Below, in pieces: positions 1 through 10,718 of a stretch of 23,454 bases of DNA (its first letter is position 1; each line of letters begins with the position of its first letter). A program made the translations under genes and the position numbers. The notes beneath the pieces are model-generated. The model was given only the letters and a program-made list of their open reading frames with translations. It was not told where the DNA came from and searched no databases. This DNA is from Salpingoeca rosetta (taxonomy: Eukaryota > Opisthokonta > Choanoflagellata > Craspedida > Salpingoecidae), in contig NW_004754932.1 of NCBI RefSeq assembly GCF_000188695.1, positions 570,026-593,479 on the forward strand, written 5' to 3'.

Positions 1-38
1 ATCAAACAAACAAGCAGCCAACACGGAGAAAGGGGTGT
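1..38 (-). other. Start of the ABC transporter 3'UTR
   Basis: Sequence downstream of the TAA stop at 41-39 on the minus strand. No polyadenylation signal is visible before the window edge. Confidence 0.6.
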
Positions 39-54
39 TTAGATCACGATGGTC
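39..54 (-). other. 16-nt terminal coding exon of the ABC transporter encoding TIVI-stop
   Basis: On the minus strand a pyrimidine-rich tract ending in ttttgcag precedes G ACC ATC GTG ATC TAA. Exon 555-179 ends in phase 2 (GTG CA) at a strong GTAAGT donor, so splicing gives C-terminal SVQTIVI. The last three residues, I-V-I, fit a class II PDZ ligand (hydrophobic-x-hydrophobic). If the intron 178-55 is kept, the donor itself supplies the stop (CAG TAA) and the protein ends SVQ, losing only TIVI. Splice signals are clear; the PDZ role is inferred. Confidence 0.75.
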
Positions 55-1135
55 CTGCAAAACAGAAAGGAGACGAACACCATGTGAGCAACTGCATGCT
101 GGCTCAAACAAGCATACAATAACACATCCACGCACGCACCCACCCACCCACACAAACGACACAAGCAGCAAGACTTACTGCACGCTTTCATCTGGATCTG
201 TCGACGAGTCCTTGCGAGCACCACCATCACCAGCAAGCGTGAGCGACACAGTGGAGGATTGGCGAGGAGCAACACCACCGTTCGTGTGCATACCACCATC
301 GCCATTGTCATCGCCATCATCATCATCACCATGGTCATCACCTGGAGCAGGCAGGTGTTCCCCGGTGGCACCGCCATCATTGTCATTGTCGTCGTCGTCG
401 TGCTCGTTGTTGTCATCGTCATTGTGATCGGTGTTGGCGGGGGAGGGCGTGTTGCTGCCGCTTGTCTCGTCGTCTTCTTCATACGTCACAAACTCCTGCG
501 AGCTGACGAGCTCATAGTAGTGCTGCTTCTTCGCCATCAGTTCCTTGTGCGACCCCTACGGCAGGCAAGCACAGGAATATAGTGGCGGTGACATGTCGCG
601 TCAGCAGGGATCGGCGAGAGTACCACACGAGCAAACGCAGTACAACAGCAGCAGCAACCCCATAAATTGTTCTTGACACACGCACACACACACACACACA
701 CACATGACACACACACACACATGACACACACACACATGACACACCTTTTCGACGACCCTGCCGTCTTTGATGACAGCAATCTCGTCTGCGTTCTTGATGG
801 TGGACAGCCGATGCGCAACAATAAACGTCGTGCGGCCCTTGCGCGCCCTGTGCCGCCAACACCAGAACAGTAGTGGTGTATCTCGTAAGCAAAAAAATGA
901 AACCTCTCATCGATGCACGACGCGTGGTACATCGTGATTGCCACTTCTCCAAACACACACACACACACCCTCAACACACACCCAACAAACACTAAACAAA
1001 ACACACCTGTCCAAGGCCTCGTGCACGAGCTTTTCGCTCTTGGTGTCCAGGGCAGCGGAAGCTTCGTCCAGCAGCAAAATCTTGATGTCGTCTGCGCGGA
1101 TCAGAGCACGTGCAACAGCAATGCGCTGGCGCTGT

Positions 1136-1172
<37 letters not shown>

Positions 1173-4100
1173 AGTTGATGTTGGCAGTGGCGTGAGATGA
1201 GGTGGGGTGGTTGGGATTTGGTGATCACATGCAAGCCAACACCGCCCACAAACAGGACCAAGGCCGAGCGAGCATCGCACACTGCTGCAATGCCCCTACA
1301 GTCCACAGAACCAACCTGGCCACCGGAGAGCTGCGCGCCCTTCTCGCCAACGAGCGTGTCAAACTTGTCCTGAAACTCCTGGATGAAATCATAGGCATTG
1401 GCCTTTCGCGCCGCATCCTCAATGCGCCTGACGAATGAAACAGGAAGGCAGTGCAACACACGCACATCAGTCTCTGCGCCCAAATAAAACGTGTCATGCA
1501 AGCAGCCGCTCCCCACCCAGTGTTGTGCTTCTTCTCTCATCATGCATGTACATTCGTCTTCACCATCAGCAGTTGCAGCGACTCACTCCATGGGCACGTC
1601 TTCGGGGATGCCGTATGCAATGTTCTCCTTGATGGAAGACGCAAACAGCTCAGGCTGCAAGACGTCACAACACAACGAGTCAATGTGTCTTGTCAGGTTG
1701 CTGCAGTTCAATTTCTGACACGACCTGTCCCCGCACAACGCAAATAGATACACACACACACGCACACACACACACACGCACACACACATGTTCACGCACA
1801 CGCACACGCACGCACACACACGCACGCACACACACACACACAGAGTCACACAATACCTGCTGGGTGACGAGGGCAATGTGTTTCCTGAGGTGGCCCGGGT
1901 CAATCTTCTCCGCGTCCACGCCGTCCACCAGGATCTTGCCGCCAACGGGCGAGTAGAACCGCTCAATCAGCGAAATCATCGTACTCTTGCCACACCCGCT
2001 CTGGCCGACCAGGGCAATCGTCTTGCCGGGCTCCACCGACAGGTTCAGCTTGGACAGCACCTGCGCATCGGGGCGCGTCGGGTACACAAAGTCGACGTCC
2101 TTGAACTCAACGCGACCCGTAATCTGGGGCCGCACATACGTCTTCTCCGCCTCGGCATCTTGCTCCTCCTTGTGCATCTGAATCATGGCGTAGAGGCGGC
2201 TGGCAGCCTGCTTTGCCTTGACAGCGTCCGGCGCAAGCGACCCAGCCTGTCCAGCGATGATGCCCATAAACACAATGGACATCTGTGCTGTGAACATCTC
2301 GTTGAACCCGCAGAAGCCGTCGTCAACAACCTCGCTGCCGTACCAGAAGGCGAGCGCCCACACGGCAAACACGCAAAATTCAGAGAAGGCAAAGGTGAGG
2401 CCCTGGATCTGCGCTGTCTTCTTCATCACAGAGCTCGGGTACTCCAGCGTGGCATAGTAATCCTGAACAAAGCTGTCAAGGCGGCCTGTTGCACAAAGGG
2501 AACCAGATGACAACACGATACCAGCATCATGATGAGGGTTCAACACATGGTGGTGGGATGGAATGGACACCCTCATGCACCTGCGTACACCCACACGCAC
2601 ACCCACATACATCTGCGTACACCCACACACNNNNNNNNNNNNNNNNNNNNNNNNNNNNNNNNNNNNNNNNNNNNNNNNNNNNNNNNNNNNNNNNNNNNNN
2701 NNNNNNNNNNNNNNNNNNNNNNNNNNNNNNCACAACGCACCAAGGGAAAGCGACGGTGCGGACTTCCTCGACGGCGATGCTGGCAAACTTTCCAGAGCGC
2801 TCAAAGGCCTTGCCCGTGGAGAAGCCGCTGATCATCTTGAACTGCACGGCGCCGCCAAGTGCAACGACGGGGAAGGCGGCAAGGATGACCAGGCCAACGC
2901 GCCAGCAGTAGATGCAGGCAACGGTGATGCAGCCGAGGATGGTGAAAAGAATCTGCACAAAGAGACCAAGACGGTCACCGAGCGTGCCGCGAACAGCAGA
3001 GGCGTCGGACGACAGGCGCGTGGTGAGGATGCCGCGGGAGTGGCGCGGGTCATCGTACCACCCGGCAGACTTGCTCACCATCACCCGGAACACCATGTCG
3101 CGCAGCCGCATCGTCAGCCGCTCGCCAGCAACAGAGAGGAAGTACAGCTTGCCAATGAGGACAACAGTGGCCAGCACAGCAATGCCAATGAAGCCAGAGG
3201 CATACTGGTTCACACGCGTCTTGTTGTTGTCCGTGTTGAGGACGGTGAGAATCTCGGCAAGGAGCACGGCGTACACGGGCCAGATGAGACCCTCAATGGC
3301 GCCGCAGATGCAGCCCATCACAATGTACTTGAGCTCGGGCTTGTTCAGCTCAAAGGCCCAGCCCACCATGCTGCGGTCAACCTTGGGCACCTCGTCGGCA
3401 GCCTTCTCCACAGACTCGTCCATGTCCGCCGTCAGCCGTACTTCCACAGCCTTGGTGTTCTGCATCGACGAGGACGCCGTGCTCACGCCAACGTTGCCCG
3501 AGTCTGCCAGCACCTTGGCGTTGAGCTTGCCTGCGACGTCAATTGACATGCGGCCGTGCGGGCTGTTCTCGCCGCCGTGGCCGTGCTGCGCCTGCACCAT
3601 GCGGTAGAAGGCGCCCTGCTGGTCAAGCAGCTCCTGCGGCGAGCCAGCCTCCACCACACGCCCGTGGTCAATCACTACAATCTTGTCTGCAGAGAACACG
3701 GTGGACAGGCGGTGCGCAATCATGATGGTGGTGCGGCCGGTCGATGCCCGGTCAAGCGCCTCCTTCACAATCGCCTCGCTCTCGTTGTCCAGCGCGCTGG
3801 AGTGGGGGAGGTGGGAGAGGAAAGAGAGGGTGCGGGCGCGAATGAACAAGGTGAGTGGTTGTGGAAGGGGAAAGCACAAGCGCGTGTGGGCCCAATAAAT
3901 ACCCGTACAACAACAACAACAGCAACAGCAACACACACACTCATAAACACACACACGCGCGCACGCCACACACACCACACACACGCACACACACACGCAC
4001 ACACACACACACCTGGTTGCTTCGTCGAGGAGGAGGATGTTTGGGGCTTTGATGAGAGCGCGAGCAATGGCAATGCGTTGCCGCTATCAGGCACACCAGC

Positions 4101-4443
4101 AAATCAATAATGCACGCATGTGTGCGTGTGTACAGCAGCGTGAGGGGAGGCGGAGAAGGAAACAAACGGCGCGTACACACCACAATGTCCGGACCCACCA
4201 CCACCACCGCCACCACGATGATGGGTCCTGACCTGTCCGCCGGAGAGCTGTGTGCCGGAGTCGCCGACCATGGTGTTGTATCCGTCAGGCAGCGCCATGA
4301 TGAAGTCGTGCGCATTCGCCATCCTGGAGACACGTCGCCGCGCGACATGGCATGATGTGAGGGCGGCAGTGACAAGATTGGAGGAGGGGGCTGAATGGGA
4401 GCATACCGTACGCATGCATCACTAACAGTGATACACCACCTTC

Positions 4444-4511
<68 letters not shown>

Positions 4512-5629
4512 CACAAACCGTCACACAAACCGTCACACATCCACTCGCGCGTCCTCCCTCCCTCCCCCTCCCCAACACAAGCAACAAAACAAACACACCC
4601 GCCCTGCCCTGCTCCCCTCACCTTGCGGCGCTGTGGACCTCGTGCTCTGTTGCATCGTCCTTGCCAAGCGCAATGTTGTCTGCGATGGTGGTGGGGAACA
4701 GCACCGGGGTCTGGCTCACCAGGCCAATCTGTGACCGCAGCCACTGGATGTTGAGCTTGCGGATGTCTGTTCCGTCGAGCTCAATGCTGCCTGCCGTCGG
4801 GTCGTAGAAGCGCTCCAGCATGGCGACGGTCGTGGACTTTCCACAACCGGACGCGCCGACCAGCGCCACCGTCTCCTGCGGCTTCACCTCGATGTTGAGC
4901 TTGTGCAGGATCTGCTCGTCAGGGCGAGTCGGGTAGGTGAAGTCCACGTCCTTGAAGCGGATGTGGCCCGTGAGCTTGGAGGGCACCGCGCCTTCCTCGG
5001 ACAGCGAGTCAATCTCGGACGGGCGGTCAATGACGTCGAAGATGGCGCGCGCAGCACCGCGGCCAGCGGCCATCACCTTGATGTTGGGGGCGGCCTGGCC
5101 AAGGGACATGGCGCCGATGATGACGGAGAAGAAGACAATAATCACCTCACCGGCCGTCAGCTCGCCCTCGTCAACGAGATACGACCCAAACCAGAACGTC
5201 ACAGAGTACGAGATGAAGATCATGAAGAACGTAAAGCCCATGCCTGTTCCATGAGTGTGTGTGTGTGTGTGTGCGTGTGCGTGTGTGTGTGTGCGTGTGT
5301 GTGTGAGTGCGAGAAGGAGAAACAAGTTGGAGTGTCGAAAGGTTTGAGAGCAGCCAGTGTTCATCACAGCACAGACAGCAGCACGTTGCCCTCCCCCCAC
5401 TCTCCAGCATACGCACCGCAACCCTGGATGAGACCGCCGTGCTCGCCGGCCTTGCGTGCACCGTCGAGCTCCTTGTGGTAGCGCTCCACCTCGCGGTCCT
5501 GCGTGTCAAAGGCAATGACGGTGCGGATCATGCGAATCACTTCGTCTGCAACGCTGCCCGCCGTTGCGTAGAAGCCCTGCCCGCCCGAGGACGCCTGCTC
5601 AATGTACTTGCTCATCAGCGCACCACCTG

Positions 5630-5686
<57 letters not shown>

Positions 5687-5790
5687 TGCAGTGGTGCACG
5701 ATTGCGGTCGCAGCGGCGCGTTCGTGTGCAGTTGCGGGGACAAGACAGAAACAATGATCGGCTGCTGTCAATAAGCAGCAGCAGGAACAG

Positions 5791-5857
<67 letters not shown>

Positions 5858-6060
5858 AGCGGTCTTGTCGCACCAATGCCGATGAGAGGGGCCATGCCGA
5901 TGATGACGAGCGTCATTTTCCAGCCGTAGATGAAGCCGACAATGAAGCCGGCTACAGTCCGTGTGGGTAGCAAACGTGTTGCGGTGGTGAGGTGTGAGGG
6001 CTGACAACGGCACACTAGAAACGGCACTGAGCACTTTACACATCCGACTGCAATGCATTT

Positions 6061-6112
<52 letters not shown>

Positions 6113-7251
6113 ACCCACACGCACCGCGAGCGCATGGTGTTGCTTACCGAGGAACATGCCGAGGAACTGGAGGAAGCTGCCGACCTTGTCGCCGAGCGCC
6201 TCTTGGATCTGCGGAACGTCGCTGGAGATGCGGGAGGAGAGGGCGCCGGTCTTGTGCTGGTCGTACCAGGCCATCTCCTGCCGTACCAGGGCCTTGAAGT
6301 ACAGCTTGCGGATGCGCAGGCTCTGGCGCTGCGCAGAGAGAGTGAAGCAGGCGACTTGGAAGTATGACGTGACGGCAGCGCCGCACGCAAGGTACAGGAT
6401 GTACAGGCTGGTTTGCGCCACGCTGTCAATCAGATCTGCCGGGTCGGCATCAGCGCCAAAGCTGTCAATCACCTGGAAAGTGTGCGCGTGCGTGTGTGTG
6501 TGCGTGTGTGTGTGTGTGTGCGCGTGTGTGTAGGGGATGGATGGTGAGTGCGAGAGAGGGTACGTGGGTGGTGGTGGTTGGTTAGCACCAAAAAGGAGCA
6601 CACGAGCCAGCTTGGAATGAGCAAACAAGCCCTTGCACGCATGTATGCATGTATGCATGGGTGAATAACACGGCCCACACAACGTACATCGCCGAAGAAG
6701 ACGACAAACGCGGGGGACAGGGCACCGTGAGCGAGGGCACACAGGGATCCAACGATAACCAGGACCCAGTCCTGCATTGGGCGTGAGCCATGCACAGCAG
6801 TGTGTGAGCAAAGCGTATACGTGAAACACAGCGAGCAGGCGAAAGTAAGAGGGAGCAAAGGCAGTGCAAGAGAGTGAGCGCAGACACACCCATCCACCCC
6901 TACACACCCACCCACCTACACATATGCACGCAAGCAGCATGCAACGTCATCATCAATAAACGCATGCATGCACGGGTGTGGTACGCACAAAGGCGTCGGC
7001 GTAGCGGTAGAGGGCAAAGTAGGAGACTGGTTCGAGTTTCTCTTCTTCCTCCTCCGTCTTGGCGTTCTTGTCAACCGCAGCGTTCTTATCCTCTTTGGCC
7101 TTCTTGCCATCACGGCTCTTGCCTGCGTGGATTGCGTCGATTGAGGGAGCAAGTCGGTGACAGCGAATGAACGTGTGGAATGAACGTGTGGAATGAACGT
7201 GTGGGTGGATGAGTGGGTGGATGAGTGGGCAACAAGCAGCCCCATATCACA

Positions 7252-7298
<47 letters not shown>

Positions 7299-7315
7299 GA
7301 CGTACGTCGGGCCAT
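39..7315 (-). CDS. ABCB-family full ABC transporter (P-glycoprotein/MDR-like), 17 coding exons
   Basis: ATP-driven efflux pump of the ABCB (MDR) family, expected in the plasma membrane; substrate unknown. I joined exons at 7315-7306, 7122-6989, 6771-6688, 6472-6148, 5951-5874, 5626-5417, 5243-4622, 4323-4233, 4083-4013, 3796-2741, 2485-1857, 1654-1587, 1427-1316, 1131-1007, 847-745, 555-179 and 54-39; all junctions are GT-AG and in phase except the one at the N gap. About 1369 residues: a Lys/Glu-rich cytosolic start, TMD1, NBD1 (Walker [10 protein letters not shown] ~410, signature LSGGQ ~514, Walker B with Glu ~539, H-loop AHRLS), a linker, TMD2, then NBD2 (GQSGCGKST ~1054, LSGGQ ~1159, catalytic Glu ~1186, AHRLS). 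Both A-loop tyrosines (YPTRPD) and both Q-loops are present, so both sites look able to hydrolyse ATP. The start ATG (context CAACCATGG) lies in a 10-nt first coding exon whose phase fits exon 2. Oddities: an acidic Asp/Asn tail after NBD2, a tiny last exon, and one extra base next to the gap. Confidence 0.93.
55..178 (-). other. Last intron of the ABC transporter gene (124 nt)
   Basis: Donor GTAAGT at 178 and a polypyrimidine/TTGCAG acceptor ending at 55, read on the minus strand. The donor-side half is TG/GGGT-rich, like other introns here. An in-frame TAA lies inside the donor hexamer, so retention ends translation at once. Confidence 0.8.
676..744. repeat. CA/TG tract at the donor of transporter intron 15
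   Basis: CA-rich on plus, so (TG)n on the sense strand, starting at the splice donor (AAAAG|GTGTGT) and broken by three ATGACAC units. Confidence 0.9.
952..1006. repeat. CA/TG-rich tract at the donor of transporter intron 14
   Basis: Sense-strand GTGTGTTTTG, then TG-rich sequence, directly after GGACAG. Confidence 0.75.
1136..1170. repeat. (GTT)n tract near the acceptor of transporter intron 13
   Basis: GTT triplets on plus, AAC repeats on the sense strand, ending a few bases before the AG at 1133-1132. Confidence 0.9.
1751..1842. repeat. CA/TG tract in transporter intron 11, donor half
   Basis: Imperfect CA with CG interruptions on plus; sense (TG)n beginning about 15 nt after the donor at 1856. 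Confidence 0.9.
2631..2730. other. Assembly gap (100 N) inside ABC transporter intron 10
   Basis: Exactly 100 Ns, usually a placeholder for unknown length. It lies between the donor after the TMD2 exon (ending 2741) and the NBD2 exon starting at 2485. The left flank is a CA-rich tract (about 2572-2630), so a collapsed microsatellite probably broke the assembly. Confidence 0.97.
2741..3796 (-). other. Transporter exon 10 (end of NBD1, linker, most of TMD2) with a probable 1-base insertion
   Basis: Encodes the end of NBD1 (SALDNESE, H-loop AHRLST), a linker with GRMSID, and TMD2 helices up to EEVRTV. As written it ends VAFP... at the donor TTG|GTGCGT in phase 2, whereas the next exon (2485) needs phase 1. 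Removing one base from the A run at 2747-2749 gives RTVASLG joining RLDSF, which matches the spacing in ABCB proteins, and places the GTGCGT donor in the right phase. The same donor hexamer is used after exons 2 and 6. Confidence 0.7.
3931..4012. repeat. CA/TG tract starting at the donor of transporter intron 9
   Basis: Sense sequence is GTGTGTGTGT from the first intron base after AACCAG; the donor GT is the first repeat unit. Confidence 0.92.
4445..4515. repeat. Pure (CA)n tract in transporter intron 7
   Basis: About 35 CA units on plus ((TG)n sense). It is nearly central in the intron (4621-4324), so it does not discriminate between donor-side and acceptor-side placement. Confidence 0.95.
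5255..5306. repeat. TG tract (sense CA) at the acceptor of transporter intron 6
   Basis: Sense (CA)n ends about 10 nt before the AG at 5245-5244. Confidence 0.92.
5631..5684. repeat. (TG)27 tract (sense CA) at the acceptor of transporter intron 5
   Basis: Sense (CA)n runs directly into ATCAG|GT at the acceptor. Confidence 0.95.
5791..5859. repeat. (CAT)18(CAG)5 triplet tract in transporter intron 5
   Basis: Eighteen CAT units followed by five CAG units on plus; on the sense strand (CTG)5(ATG)18, about 13 nt after the donor at 5873. It stays in frame if the intron is retained. Confidence 0.95.
6062..6107. repeat. (CA)n tract in transporter intron 4, donor half
   Basis: Sense (TG)n, 40 nt after the donor at 6147. 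Confidence 0.93.
6481..6532. repeat. TG/CG tract (sense CA) at the acceptor of transporter intron 3
   Basis: Sense CA/CG alternation ends in CACTTTCCAG at 6473. Confidence 0.92.
7255..7296. repeat. (CA)n tract just after the donor of transporter intron 1
   Basis: Sense GTACGTCCAG is followed by (TG)n; it begins 9 nt from the donor at 7305. Confidence 0.93.
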
Positions 7316-7979
7316 GGTTGCGGGTCGCAGTCAAGTGTTACGCAGCAGGCGCGGTATATCTGATCTGACACGGCAACACGTATCGCTGCTTGTTGTTGGT
7401 GTGATATGATATGGTATGGGTTGTGTGATTGGAGGGGGGTGGCACGTGGAAATGAGAACGGCAGTGTCAAACGATTTGTGGCGACAGTGCGCTTGGAAGA
7501 AATGAACACATCAGCCACAACCAGTGGCTTCGTCATCAGATAATCAGGTGCACACGCTCAAAGCAACAGACAGAAATAGACATGTCCATGCAAACGAACA
7601 CGCACGGAGCGTGCACGCCTTGTTGCAAAAGGCCGCAACGGTGTTCACCACCGCCACCGCCGCCCATCACACTTCACAAGCAACCCGCGACTTCCTGTTG
7701 TTGCTCCAGCACAACGCCTCACCTCTTTCGCTGCTGTTGCTTGCTGCTCTTTCAGCTCTTACAGCGCGAAAATGAGCGTGCGTGTGCGCGTGGTTGGACT
7801 GCTGCTGTTTTGGTTTTTTCTCTTTTTTTTTCTTTCTTTTTGTGTGGGGGTGGCGTCATTTGGCGTCATCAGGTGTAATTTAACATTGAGAACTGCCTTG
7901 AAGGTCTTCGTAGTACCGTGGAAGTGGGCGCCTGGGCACAAAAAAACACACATGCACAACACACACAGAAGCATTCACA
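7316..7979. other. Intergenic region between the transporter start and the receptor stop
   Basis: Holds the 5'UTR/promoter side of the transporter (right of 7315) and the 3'UTR of the receptor (left of 7980). Both genes are on the minus strand, so this is a tail-to-head gap of 664 bases. A T-rich run at about 7806-7846 (A-rich on the sense strand) lies about 135-175 nt past the receptor stop. No AATAAA signal, TATA box or convincing ORF is seen. An upstream ATG at 7536-7534 opens a frame overlapping the transporter start; whether it is transcribed is unknown. Confidence 0.5.
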
Positions 7980-9998
7980 TCACTCGTTGCCTGCGTGTTG
8001 GCGCACAAAGGAAGAAAACCAGTCGGTGGAGGTGGTTGTGCCGCGCTGGGGTTTTGGTTTCGGTGGATTGGCAGGTGTTGCGGTGGGAATGGCCATCGGC
8101 ACATCGCTCGCGGGCGACTCGTGGCCCTCCGACCGCGGCCGCGGCTTTGTCTTCTTCCGCGTCATCGACTTGTTCTTGCCCCCACCCCGCGACCGCTGCT
8201 TGCCCTCTCGCATACCAGACCTCTGCTGGTGCTCCTGGTGCCCCTGCTGACCCTGATGGTGACGGTGGTGGTGGTGATCGGCTCCGCCAGCTTCCTCGTC
8301 GTCAGCGCCAGAGTTGACAAACACAATGTGGCGGATGTCCGCCTCAGACCGGGGCCGCGGCTTTGCTGACGATGACGAGGACGACGAGGACGACGACGAT
8401 TTCTTCTTCTTGTCCTTGGATTTCTTTCTGGAGGAACGCCGCAGCGACAGGCGGCGCTGCTTCGGCTTTGCTGTCTCTGTCTCTGTCTCTGTCTCTGGCG
8501 CCGTCGCAGTCGCCGTCACTGTTGCAGTCGCAGTTGTTGTCAATGATGTCCCAATCTCACCATCCTCTTGTTGTTGCTGCTGCTTCTGCTGCTGCTGCAC
8601 CTTGGGTGGGTTGTTGTTGCCGTCTTTGGCAAACGCGGCGATAAACGCATCAATGGAGCCGACCTGGCGGCCGCTTTGCGCCGTCGATGGCGGCATGGCT
8701 TGGTGCGACGCCAGTACCGATGCCCGTGAAGACGCAGAGGACAGCGCCTTGCTGTTTCCCCCTTGCAGTGATGATGCGGATGATGACGCGCGCGCAGATG
8801 TGGTGGCCGTAGCCGGTGCTGTCCCCTGCCCACCACCACGCCCATTCATCGGCCCCTCTTCACCAGGCACCCACGTATCCTCCTCAGACGCTAGCGAAGC
8901 GCGTGTGCAGCCGCCCTGGCTGGATACAGAGGTCCTGCTGCTGCGGCCACGCCCGCGCCGACCCCGGCCTTCCGCCTGCTGCTGGTGTTGCAGTTGTTGC
9001 TGTCCACTACCATTTGCTTGGCGCGCCCCTTCCCGCTCGCCACCAATGCCCCCACCACCAACCCCACCAAAGTCATCTTCAGCGTCTTCATCTTCCTCCT
9101 CCTCCTCCTCCTCATCATCATCATCATCATCCTCATCGCTGTGGGGTTGCGTGTGCTGGCGCTTGAGGTTGTTGAACACCTGCCTCACCCGCGCCGGCAC
9201 CTCTTCGTCGTTGGTCGCGTGCGCGCTGAAGATGGAGTAGAACCCTTCCTCCATCTCATCATCGTGCAGCACAAGCGGGCCGGGCCGCTCATCGTTTGCC
9301 CACACGGACCCACGCACATCACCAGAGCGATCGAGGTGGTCATAGTCTGAATCCCGGCCAGCATGACCGCGCCCGCCGCCCTCGCCGCTGCCAACCGCCA
9401 CCTCCCGCACCTCTCCAAACAAGCTGGCGTACTGGCTGCTGCTGCTGTGGCGCCGCTCCCGGCCGCCCACGTCATCTGGAGACGCCAACACCATGTCACC
9501 GTCATCACCATCACCACCACCAAAATGAGCGCGACTCCGATCACCATCCCGCGCGACAGACTGGCCAGATGTCGACAGGGTTGTGGACGAGTGTTGTCGC
9601 CACGGCCGGACCGGCTCTGCGTAGGTGTGCACCGCTGAGGCCGGCAGCGCTTGCGGGAAGTCCTCCGCACGCGCGTATGTGGCATCCGTGGCGTCTGACC
9701 GCCCGCTCTTCACCGTGCCAGACCGTGTCATGCTCGAGTAAATGCCAACGTCATTCGCGCGCGCATACGGCGGGTCCTCCACGTCGCGCGCATCATCAGG
9801 GACGCAGTAGTCCGAGTCCACCGATGACGCATCAGCATCACCTTCGCTGTCACTGTGGTTGACGCGTGGCTGGCGCCGCCGCGTGTGGCGTTGGTGGTGT
9901 TGGTGGTGTTGGGCAGGGTGTGCGTTGCTGGGGTTGAGATGAGGGTGCACGCTGCTGTGTTCTCGATCGTCCACAACCACATCGCCATGGTCGTCTCG
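7980..9998 (-). other. Last receptor exon: long intrinsically disordered cytoplasmic tail
   Basis: Encodes about 670 residues with no recognisable fold. Visible in order: [48 protein letters not shown] and EGFYSIF; a run of Asp/Glu; Gln-rich stretches; [16 protein letters not shown] twice; a His-rich block; and the end [13 protein letters not shown]. YxxL, YxxM and YAxx tyrosines could be SH2 docking sites (inference). The GC-rich trinucleotide bias produces long antisense open frames that are not genes. Confidence 0.8.
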
Positions 9999-10036
9999 CT
10001 GCAAGGAAACGCCGCCAAACTGTCAACCGTGCGTGC

Positions 10037-10079
<43 letters not shown>

Positions 10080-10547
10080 CGGGTGAGTCACAGGGGCACA
10101 GCAATGGCAGGCAAATGCCGTAAAAGGAAATGGAATGCAGAGTTTTGCTGTTGTTGAGCGAACGTCGCAACACGCCCAGCAGCACACCAACAGCAGCATC
10201 TCATCCCTGTTGGGTGCAAATCACCATCACAATGCCCATCATTTCCACCAAAAAACAATTACAACCACCATCACCGCCACGGTGCTCACCTGAGTTGGGC
10301 TGGGGCCAAAGGCTTGGTGTGGCGACATGGCGTGCGCGCCGTTTCCACTGGCACCACCAACGGCCACTTTGCGCCCCGCAGACGGCTGCAGGCGCTGCGT
10401 CATGCGACGTGCCCGTCGCGTGCTTGCGCCGGCTGTGGCGTAGATGGACTCCTTTGGCTGCACCACCGCTGCTGCTGCCGTCAGGTAGTCTGGCGACGGA
10501 TCAACACTGCAGATGGACGACCCGCTCTCGTCGCCCGCTGCACATTG

Positions 10548-10580
<33 letters not shown>

Positions 10581-10662
10581 CGAGGGAGAATGTAGAAAAG
10601 GTTGGGAAGCACACGGATACGTAGGCTTGTGCACTGGGTCCATTCGCAAGCCTTAAGACATG

Positions 10663-10718
<56 letters not shown>

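Noticed and set aside
39..482. 147-codon minus-strand frame over the transporter 3' end
   Set aside because: Most of it is out of frame with NBD2 and it reads through the last intron; only its last few codons (the TIVI end) coincide with the real terminal exon.
2737..2742. GC-AG donor (TGGT|GCGTTG) for transporter exon 10, which would fix the phase without a sequence error
   Set aside because: Poor match to GC-donor consensus and gives one residue too many relative to ABCB spacing; a one-base error with a GTGCGT donor fits better.
8314..9240. 308-codon open frame on the plus strand opposite the receptor tail
   Set aside because: It is the antisense shadow of low-complexity triplet repeats in the receptor's last exon (Ser/Phe/Cys runs) and shows no domain or splice context.
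9030..9500. Canonical ITAM in the receptor tail
   Set aside because: YASL and YDHL are about 25 residues apart, too far for the usual 6-12 residue ITAM spacing.
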